NCBI GenBank assembly: GCA_013373635.1
Contig: JABXHN010000019.1
Span: forward strand, 1-64,000
Reading direction: 5' to 3'
Source of the DNA: Flavobacteriaceae bacterium
GTDB lineage: Bacteria > Bacteroidota > Bacteroidia > Flavobacteriales > Flavobacteriaceae
Length of the DNA stretch: 64,000 bases
Part shown: in pieces, positions 39,761 to 47,681 of the stretch
How the letters are laid out: each line of letters begins with the position of its first letter
Position numbering within the stretch: the first letter of the stretch is position 1
The notes under the pieces: generated by a model
The model's database searches: none
What the model saw: only the letters and a program-made list of their open reading frames with translations
What the model was told of the DNA's origin: nothing
Translations under genes and position numbers: made by a program

Positions 39761-40534
39761 ATGAAAAGTCGTAAGCCTCATTCAAATAAAGCAGCAGCTA
39801 AAAACACTCCAAAGAATGCCTCAGAAGGTATTCGACTCAACAAATACTTGTCAAACTCAGGAGTTTGCTCGAGAAGAGAGGCCGATATCTATATCGAAGC
39901 TGGTTCTGTAACGGTCAATGGAAAAGCGGTGACTTCTATGGGATATAAGGTAAAACCCGGTGAAGAAGTTCGCTTTGACGGAAAATTGCTCAATCCTGTA
40001 AAGATGGAGTATATTCTACTCAACAAACCAAAAGACTTTGATACCGTTAATAGAGATGCCTCTGGAAGGAGATCCGCTCTACAACTGATTGCCAATGCCT
40101 CAAATGCACCATTGAGTCCAATAGAGCGACTCAATAAGACTTCATCTGGATTATTGATTTTCACCAATGACGGAGACCTTATCAAAAAACTATCTTCTCC
40201 TAAAAACGGATTTTCAAAAATTTATCATCTAAGTTTAGATCGCAGCTTCTCACAAGAAGATATGGACACCCTTAAAGAGGGAATGGCCCTAGACGGAAAA
40301 CTTGTTAAGGTCCACGATATCAGCTATATAGAAAAAGCTCCTAGAAATGAGATTGGGATAGAAATTAGAACTACCCGAAAGAATTTAGTTCGAAGAATAT
40401 TCGAAAAATTAGAATACGAGATTGTACATCTCGATCGCGTAGTCTACGCTGGACTTACCAAAAAAGACTTGCCAAGAGGTCATTGGAGGCCTCTTACGAA
40501 ACAAGAAATTATCAATTTAAAAATGATTAAATAA
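39761..40534 (+). CDS. Pseudouridine synthase (RsuA/RluB/RluE/RluF family)
   Basis: S4 domain IRLNKYLSNSGVCSRREADIYIEAGSVTVNG and SPIERLNKTSSGLLIFTNDG catalytic region. Confidence 0.93.
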   Translation: MKSRKPHSNKAAAKNTPKNASEGIRLNKYLSNSGVCSRREADIYIEAGSVTVNGKAVTSMGYKVKPGEEVRFDGKLLNPVKMEYILLNKPKDFDTVNRDASGRRSALQLIANASNAPLSPIERLNKTSSGLLIFTNDGDLIKKLSSPKNGFSKIYHLSLDRSFSQEDMDTLKEGMALDGKLVKVHDISYIEKAPRNEIGIEIRTTRKNLVRRIFEKLEYEIVHLDRVVYAGLTKKDLPRGHWRPLTKQEIINLKMIK

Positions 40535-40707
40535 TGAGTGATAAAGTAATCATCATCAAAAAAAATAACGGACAAATCAGTGTCCTAGGACCTGTAGAGA
40601 TTCAAGACGAAAATGGAACTGTACTCGCTACTAAAACACGCTGTAATTTTTGCAGCTGTGGAAAGACGCAAGATCCTTTATTCTGTGACGGTTCACACAA
40701 CAAATAG
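40534..40707 (+). CDS. CDGSH iron-sulfur domain small protein (57 aa), not in ORF track
   Basis: Hand translation: MSDKVIIIKKNNGQISVLGPVEIQDENGTVLATKTRCNFCSCGKTQDPLFCDGSHNK*; TAATG overlap with the upstream gene. Confidence 0.9.
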   Translation: MSDKVIIIKKNNGQISVLGPVEIQDENGTVLATKTRCNFCSCGKTQDPLFCDGSHNK

Positions 40708-41940
40708 TCATTTTCCAATAGAGAGAGCAGAACTTGCGATATAGGATGTTGTCCAGGCATTCTGAAAATTATAGCCTCCAGTAATCGCATCGATATTTAA
40801 GACTTCTCCTGCAAAATAAAGCCCGGAGTGAATCTTGGATTCCATGGTCTTAAAATTGACAGATGAAAGGTCTACTCCACCAGCGGACACAAATTCCTCT
40901 TTAAAGGTTGATTTACCGCTTATCTGAATACGGGTATCGTTCAACTGGTTGGCCAAATTGACTAATTGTATCTTACTCAGTTGAGCCCATTGTTGTCCCT
41001 TTTGAATCCCTGCCGATAGAACTAGATATTCCCACAATCGTTTAGGAAAATTAAATTCATTGATATTGAGCATGGTCTTGGTCCCTGAATTCGATTTTAG
41101 TTCCAAGAGTCGTTCCAATACTTGCTGTTGACTCATATCTGCTAACCAATTGATAGACATCTCAAACTGATAATTTAAATCGGCTAGAGATCGCGCTCCC
41201 CAGGCGGAACACTCTAAAACTGCAGGACCACTAAAACCTTGATGCGTAATTAACAAAGGACCTCTAGAGCTAATGGATTTTTTTCCAGATGTTTGAATGC
41301 TGATTTCCACCTCAGAGCTCAATCCTGAAAGAGCTCCCATTGGATGGGGATCTACTTTAAAGGTGAAGAGTGAAGGAACTGATTCCACAATTGGAATTCC
41401 TAAAGCGCTCAATTTTTTCCAAATAGCTTTACTAGATCCCGAAGCAATCAAAATGTTTTTGGCAGAATACTCCTTCTTATTGGTTCCGATTTTCCAGTAA
41501 TCCTCGTACTTAGAGATCGATTGTACTGAGGTAGAAGGACTGAGTTCTACTCCTTGCTTTTGAGCTAATTCCATAAAGAGGTTAACAATCGATGCTGAAG
41601 AGTTTGAAACTGGAAACATTCGCCCATTATCCTCTTCTTTTAAGGGAACTCCATGATTCTCAAAGAACGAAATAACATCTAAGGGGCCATACGTATAAAA
41701 CGGTCCGAGAAGCTCTTTGTGGCCTCTGGGATAATTCTTAACTAAATCTTTGGGATCTAAAGTATAATTAGTCACATTACACCTTCCTCCTCCAGAGACC
41801 TTTACCTTTGATAAAAAAGAGGGGCTTTGCTCTAAAATCAACACCGAGCAGTTGGGATTGGATTGTGAAAAATGAATACCTGCATAAAACCCAGCAGCAC
41901 CTCCACCGACGATGATAAGATCTTTGTGATTTACATCCAT
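40708..41940 (-). CDS. NAD(P)/FAD-dependent oxidoreductase, BaiN/HI0933-like
   Basis: IIVGGGAAGFYAGIHFS; KVSGGGRCNVTNY; GEVLNIDAITGGYNFQNAWTTSYIA. Confidence 0.93.
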   Translation of the reverse strand: MDVNHKDLIIVGGGAAGFYAGIHFSQSNPNCSVLILEQSPSFLSKVKVSGGGRCNVTNYTLDPKDLVKNYPRGHKELLGPFYTYGPLDVISFFENHGVPLKEEDNGRMFPVSNSSASIVNLFMELAQKQGVELSPSTSVQSISKYEDYWKIGTNKKEYSAKNILIASGSSKAIWKKLSALGIPIVESVPSLFTFKVDPHPMGALSGLSSEVEISIQTSGKKSISSRGPLLITHQGFSGPAVLECSAWGARSLADLNYQFEMSINWLADMSQQQVLERLLELKSNSGTKTMLNINEFNFPKRLWEYLVLSAGIQKGQQWAQLSKIQLVNLANQLNDTRIQISGKSTFKEEFVSAGGVDLSSVNFKTMESKIHSGLYFAGEVLNIDAITGGYNFQNAWTTSYIASSALSIGK

Positions 41941-42698
41941 TAGTTTATCTGCTTGCCTCTGTCAGGATAATTACAAAAAACTCCATCAACTCCCCAATCT
42001 TTTAGTCGTTGCAAGTCTTCAACCTCATTAACAGTCCAAGTATAAACTTGAAAACCAGCATCGTGAATTTTATGTACGATTTCTTTTGTAAGTGATTTGT
42101 AATAAGGGTTAATAGAAATAGCATTTAAGCGCTGTGCTATATCCATCGCTTTTAAAGGGTTTGTTTCAGTAAGTATACCAATTGCTATATTATCATTGAA
42201 ACCTCTCATTTGCTCGAGTTCTTCCCATTTAAAACTTGAGATTACTATATCTGATGTCATTAACAGCCCCTTCTCAAAGTAAGTGTTTAAAAGTAGATTC
42301 ACTGGTTCAGCTGTACTAGAACCTTTGAGTTCAATATTGATCTTGGTCTTTGAAGCGCACAGATCGAGTACCTCACTTAAGAGCGGTATGGATTGCCCAT
42401 CATTGAGCTGAACTTGTTCTTTGAGTTCTTTATAGGTATAGGACTCAATAGCTCCCTTAGCATTGGTAAGCCTACCTAGTTGATCATCGTGAAAAACAAC
42501 TAATTCTCCAGAAGGTAACACAAAGACATCGAGTTCAATCATCGGAGCTCCCAAATCCAATGCTTTTTGAAATGATTGGATGGAGTTTTCCATCTCGTAA
42601 CCCATGGCGCCTCTGTGAGCGACAATTGTATATGTAGATTGGGCGTAACTCATACTGCAAACAAATAATACTACAGCTAAAAGATACGCCTTTTTCAC
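41940..42698 (-). CDS. Glycerophosphodiester phosphodiesterase family protein, secreted
   Basis: VAHRGAMGYEMENSIQSFQKALDLGAPMIELDVFVLPSGELVVFHDD. Confidence 0.95.
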   Translation of the reverse strand: MKKAYLLAVVLFVCSMSYAQSTYTIVAHRGAMGYEMENSIQSFQKALDLGAPMIELDVFVLPSGELVVFHDDQLGRLTNAKGAIESYTYKELKEQVQLNDGQSIPLLSEVLDLCASKTKINIELKGSSTAEPVNLLLNTYFEKGLLMTSDIVISSFKWEELEQMRGFNDNIAIGILTETNPLKAMDIAQRLNAISINPYYKSLTKEIVHKIHDAGFQVYTWTVNEVEDLQRLKDWGVDGVFCNYPDRGKQIN

Positions 42699-42700
42699 GA

Positions 42701-44038
42701 TTAGTTGTTCAAGAGAATTCGATAAGCGTATGGAGCTAAATCAAAGGAATTTTCTAAACTGACAGATTCCCCAGAATAGAAATCTTTAAAAGAGCCTGAT
42801 TGATGCAGTTGTACAGTCACTGGTTCAGCACTAAAGTTTGCTAAGTAAACCAATTGATCACCTGCCTTTTCTCTTAAAAATGACAATACTTTATCGTTAG
42901 CACTATTGTCAATATTTTGATAGGAGGCTGGTTCAACTCCGGTATCTAAAGCTTTAGTAGCCTTTTTAAGCTGACCTAACTTTTTATATACATCGTACAT
43001 ATGACCTTTAGTGCGATCGATACTGTCCTTTTCAAAAAAGAGTAGTCTTCTGTCTAAATCGTATTCCTGTCCACTGTAAATAAGTGGCATACCAGCGATA
43101 GTATACATCAATGCAGCGGCTGTTTCAATAGCGCCTCCTAAGCGTTCGTGAACCGAACCATTCCATGAATTTTCATCGTGATTGGATGTAAAATTCATCA
43201 AGATGGCCTCATTTGAATACTGCTGTTTAACATTTTCCATTCGAGCTCTAAAATCATCGATTGGCTTATGTCCATTTGCAATGTCATTGGAGAGGTGATG
43301 AGTTTCCCATCCGTATACCATATCAAATCCTGCTTGAATTAAATGTGGCTCCCATGCCTCAGCTAACATAAAAATTGGCTTCAAAGCTCTAAGCTGAGCT
43401 ATCGTATGCTCCCAAAAATCAGTAGGGACCATTCCAGCCATATCACATCTAAAGCCGTCGATGTCCGTTTCATTGATCCAATACTTCATATCTTCAAGCA
43501 TCTGAGCTCTCATATCCTGATTGTCATAGTTTAAATCAGCGGTATCGGTCCAATCAGTACCTACGGGATGTGTGGGATTTCCATTTTCATCTTTAGTATA
43601 CCAATCAGGGTGCTGTGTTAACCAAACATGATCCCATCCTGTGTGGTTTGGAACCCAGTCTAAAACAACATACATATCCAATTCATGGGCAGTATCGATC
43701 AATCTCTTAACATCTTCAAGAGTTCCAAATTCAGAATTGACCTTTTGATAATCTGAAACTGCGTAATAAGAACCTAAAGTTCCTTTACTCTTAGTAGTAG
43801 AAATTGGGTAAATCGGCATCAGCCAAATAATATCAACTCCTAATTCTTTTAGTTTAGGAAGATCATTGGTAAAGGCTTCAAAACTCCCTTGAGGAGAATA
43901 CTGCCTTATATTTGCTTCATATATCACCGCATTTGCGATACGCTCCTTAGAAATTGGAGCAATTTTAGTCTGTGTTTGATTCATTTCTGTACAAGAAATT
44001 AAGTTGATTAAAAGTAGCCCAAGTATAAACCTTTTCAT
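42701..44038 (-). CDS. GH13 alpha-amylase lipoprotein
   Basis: DWVPNHTGWDH, DGFRCDMAGMVP, AEAWEP, NFTSNHDENSW; start taken at MKRFILGLLLINLISC (lipobox). Confidence 0.93.
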   Translation of the reverse strand: MKRFILGLLLINLISCTEMNQTQTKIAPISKERIANAVIYEANIRQYSPQGSFEAFTNDLPKLKELGVDIIWLMPIYPISTTKSKGTLGSYYAVSDYQKVNSEFGTLEDVKRLIDTAHELDMYVVLDWVPNHTGWDHVWLTQHPDWYTKDENGNPTHPVGTDWTDTADLNYDNQDMRAQMLEDMKYWINETDIDGFRCDMAGMVPTDFWEHTIAQLRALKPIFMLAEAWEPHLIQAGFDMVYGWETHHLSNDIANGHKPIDDFRARMENVKQQYSNEAILMNFTSNHDENSWNGSVHERLGGAIETAAALMYTIAGMPLIYSGQEYDLDRRLLFFEKDSIDRTKGHMYDVYKKLGQLKKATKALDTGVEPASYQNIDNSANDKVLSFLREKAGDQLVYLANFSAEPVTVQLHQSGSFKDFYSGESVSLENSFDLAPYAYRILLNN

Positions 44039-44039
44039 T

Positions 44040-46352
44040 TTAAAGTGCAATTTTGGTTTCCTCTGATGGATTGAGAACGACACGCTGAGAGTTAATTCTC
44101 ATCGACATTTGACTGTCACCTGATAAGGTTATTGAAATTTGAGACTGATCAATACTAATTTTGAGAATTCTATTTCTAAAGTTAATCTTGAATGAATACG
44201 AATCCCATTGTTTTGGAATTTTTGGATTAAATGACAATTTATCGTCAACAATTCTCATTCCTGCAAAACCTTCTACAATACTCATCCAGGTTCCTGCCAT
44301 TGAAGTAATATGAAGTCCTTCTTCCACTTCCTTATTATAATCATCAAGATCCAACCTAGAAGTTCTCAAATAGAACTCATAAGCTTGATCCATACGATCT
44401 AACTTCGCAGCCTGTATGGAGTGAACACATGGAGAAAGCGAAGATTCGTGAACTGTAAATGGCTCGTAGAAATCAAAGTGACGCTCAAGGCTTTTTAAAT
44501 CAAAGTGGTCTTCGAAAAAGTAAAATCCTTGAAGAACATCTGCCTGTTTGATATAAGGAGACCTTAAAATTCGGTCCCAACTCCATTTTTGGTTGATAGG
44601 GCGTTGCTCCTTAGTCAATTGATCAACAGTTTTGAGTTCTTTATCTAAGAATCCATCCTGTTGTAAGAAAATATCGCGTTCTGAGTCATAAGGAAAATAC
44701 ATTTGATCTGCTACTGCCTTCCAAAGTTCCATTTCAGCATTCTTTAACTTGGTGACACCCATGATTCTGCTGAAGTCATCTGGATAACCATCTTTGACCT
44801 TTTTAATTTGTTCTAATGTATATTCTATACACCATTTAGCTATATAATTAGTGTAGAAATTATTGTTGACATTGTTCTCGTATTCATTTGGACCTGTCAC
44901 CCCTAAGATCACATACTTATCTTTCTGAGCTGAATAGGTCGCTCTTTGATGCCAAAAACGCGATATTCCAATGAGCACTTCCAAACCTGCTTCTGGAATG
45001 TAAGAGTAATCTCCAGTGTAACGATAGTAATTGAATATTGCGAAAGCAATGGCGCCATTACGGTGAATTTCTTCGAAGGTAATCTCCCATTCATTGTGGC
45101 ACTCTTCTCCATTCATTGTAACCATTGGATAAAGTGCTGCACCATTGGTAAATCCTAATTTTCCAGCATTTTCAATGGCTCTATCCAATTGATTGTATCG
45201 ATATTGAAGTAAGTTTCTAGCAACTTCCTCATTTTTGGTCGCCATATAAAAAGGAATACAATAGGCTTCAGTATCCCAGTAAGTACTTCCTCCGTACTTT
45301 TCTCCTGTAAAACCTTTGGGGCCAATATTTAAACTGGCATCTTTTCCAGAATAGGTTTGATTAAGGTGGAAGACATTAAAACGAATTCCCTGTTGTGCCT
45401 TAACATCACCATCAATTACAATATCAGAAGTTGACCATATGAGCTCCCAAGCCTTGATTTGATCTTCAAGTAAATTGTCAAATCCAATTGACAGAGCAGT
45501 GTTGACAGCTTTCTTTGCAGCCTCAACCACTGTTTTATCCGGATGATTTCGTTCAACTACATATCCTCCGTATTTGTAAACTACCAACTGTTGGTTTTCG
45601 CTGAGATCCAACTCATAATGATGAGCCACATAGGTTTCACTTTCTTCTACCGTATGAGATTGACTGTGCTTTTTTCCATCTACAAATAGTTCAGCTCCCA
45701 TGTAGGTACAGGTTTTAAACTCTGTTTTTAAGGTATGAGCAGATATAAAAGCTGTATTTTCTTCAGATTCTACTGCAGTAGTCTTCCAAAAATCATCGTC
45801 CCAGTTAGAATCATTGTTTTTGATCCCTGAATCTAAAAAGCAATTAACAGATATGTTCGTATCTTGATTTAATGGAGTCAATGCGTATTTAATTGCTCCT
45901 ATTTCATCGTAATTCATACTCAAAAACCTCGTCGCTTCAATAGCAACATCGACATCGTTCGGAAGTGTCGCTACAAAACTACGCTTGTGCCACCCCTCTT
46001 TCATATTGAGTTCTCTTCGGTATTCACGAACTGCTTTACAAGTATTCAAATCTAAAACAGATCCATTGATTTCAATGTGAATCCCAATCCAGCTCGGTGC
46101 GTTGAGAACCTTAGCAAAGTATTCTGGATATCCGTTTTTCCACCATCCCACTCTCGTCTTATCAGGATAGTAAACTCCTCCTATATAGCTTCCTTGAAAA
46201 CTTGGACCAGAATAAAATTCCTCAAAATTAGCACGTTGACCCATGGCCCCATTACCAATACTAAATAAACTCTCTGATGATTTTACCTGATCTGCATTGT
46301 ACCCCTCTTCTATAATACTCCAAGGGTTCGCTTTTATATAATCTTGATTCAT
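44040..46352 (-). CDS. GH65 family glycosyl hydrolase / maltose-type phosphorylase
   Basis: GGSTYWDTEAYCIPFYM and HNEWEITFEEIHRNGAIA. Confidence 0.93.
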   Translation of the reverse strand: MNQDYIKANPWSIIEEGYNADQVKSSESLFSIGNGAMGQRANFEEFYSGPSFQGSYIGGVYYPDKTRVGWWKNGYPEYFAKVLNAPSWIGIHIEINGSVLDLNTCKAVREYRRELNMKEGWHKRSFVATLPNDVDVAIEATRFLSMNYDEIGAIKYALTPLNQDTNISVNCFLDSGIKNNDSNWDDDFWKTTAVESEENTAFISAHTLKTEFKTCTYMGAELFVDGKKHSQSHTVEESETYVAHHYELDLSENQQLVVYKYGGYVVERNHPDKTVVEAAKKAVNTALSIGFDNLLEDQIKAWELIWSTSDIVIDGDVKAQQGIRFNVFHLNQTYSGKDASLNIGPKGFTGEKYGGSTYWDTEAYCIPFYMATKNEEVARNLLQYRYNQLDRAIENAGKLGFTNGAALYPMVTMNGEECHNEWEITFEEIHRNGAIAFAIFNYYRYTGDYSYIPEAGLEVLIGISRFWHQRATYSAQKDKYVILGVTGPNEYENNVNNNFYTNYIAKWCIEYTLEQIKKVKDGYPDDFSRIMGVTKLKNAEMELWKAVADQMYFPYDSERDIFLQQDGFLDKELKTVDQLTKEQRPINQKWSWDRILRSPYIKQADVLQGFYFFEDHFDLKSLERHFDFYEPFTVHESSLSPCVHSIQAAKLDRMDQAYEFYLRTSRLDLDDYNKEVEEGLHITSMAGTWMSIVEGFAGMRIVDDKLSFNPKIPKQWDSYSFKINFRNRILKISIDQSQISITLSGDSQMSMRINSQRVVLNPSEETKIAL

Positions 46353-47008
46353 CCTATTAGTTCTGTTAAAAATTCGTTAGTAATATCATTAAAATTTTCA
46401 ATATTGTAGTCAGCTTCACATAAAACATTTTGATCACCTACTCCAATAGACAGCATTCCAGCGGCATTAGCTGCTTGAATTCCTGCGATGGCATCTTCAA
46501 ATACAATTGTGTCTTCGGCTTTAACATGAAGCGCTTTTGCCGCTAAGACAAAAACTTCTGGATCTGGTTTTGCCTTTGATACTTTGTTTCCATCAATTAT
46601 ATCTGTAAAATACGACAATAGTTCAACCTTTTCCAATATGGGAACAGCATTTTTACTCGCTGATCCTACTGCCATAGGAATTCCTTTCGATTTTAAAGAG
46701 TCTAAAAAATCTTTGACTCCTGGAAGTACCTCTGATGGATTCATTTCAGATATATAGGACAGGTAATCCTCGTTTTTTTGAATGAGCCATTGATCGATTT
46801 GATCCTGATTAGCTTCAACACCTACCTTATTGAGTAATATCTCCAAACAGCGCTTACGACTCACTCCCTTAAACTCTTCATTTTCTTCTTCAGTAAAATC
46901 ATAATTGAATTCCTCTGCAAATTTCTTCCATGCTAAATAGTGATATTTAGCGGTATCAACTAGGACTCCATCGAGATCAAATACAAATCCTTTTGTTTTT
47001 ATTGTCAT
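46349..47008 (-). CDS. pgmB: Beta-phosphoglucomutase
   Basis: FDLDGVLVDTAKYHYLAWK; SASKNAVPILEKVEL; FEDAIAGIQAANAAGM; next to GH65. Confidence 0.95.
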   Translation of the reverse strand: MTIKTKGFVFDLDGVLVDTAKYHYLAWKKFAEEFNYDFTEEENEEFKGVSRKRCLEILLNKVGVEANQDQIDQWLIQKNEDYLSYISEMNPSEVLPGVKDFLDSLKSKGIPMAVGSASKNAVPILEKVELLSYFTDIIDGNKVSKAKPDPEVFVLAAKALHVKAEDTIVFEDAIAGIQAANAAGMLSIGVGDQNVLCEADYNIENFNDITNEFLTELIG

Positions 47009-47127
47009 ATGTTGTGTGATACAAGCACTCGAGAGAATGCTATAAATTATAATTAGGTTTAACTTTTGGTGAAGGCAAATGTAAAAACTTAAAGACTAGT
47101 TTCTAAGTCAAAATGGTAAAATCTACT

Positions 47128-47137
47128 AAAACGTTTT
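47128..47137. promoter_or_regulatory. CG-centred palindrome AAAACGTTTT, candidate regulator site
   Basis: Perfect 10-bp palindrome in the divergent pgmB/susC intergenic region; resembles LacI-family operator cores. Confidence 0.3.
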
Positions 47138-47681
47138 CACTAAAAACCATATATAACTTGATGAGTATCAAAAAACTATTTAATAAAACCTTATAGTTAA
47201 ATCAAATCATTTTACAAAAAGGAACTCCAAAATCATTTAAATTGTATTTCAATCAGTTAATACAGTCAGTTGACAAGCAATTTGTATTCAAAATAATTTA
47301 TCACCTAACTTATTAAAATCGTGTGATTATTAACATTTTGATGGTTTTATACCCAATTTTTTGCCTAAATAATCTTACTACAAGGTTTTCGTTAAGATAT
47401 TGTTAAAATCTTGCTGTTAAAAAACAGCTTTTCCTTGAATCATATATGCTTTTTGTTTATTATTGCACTTGAAGAATTGTTAGAATGCTAGTTATAACTA
47501 GTATTTATTAAGAAATAGAAATAAATATTGGTGTAAATTATCAAAATCTCATTTGAAAACTCTTGTTAGTTAAGAGCTAAATGAAATTTGTGTTGTTTAC
47601 ATAATTAGCTGATTAACAATGATTTGCTAATTTTTAACATTTTAAAAACTAAAATTTAACTAAACTTAAAATTAACTATTT

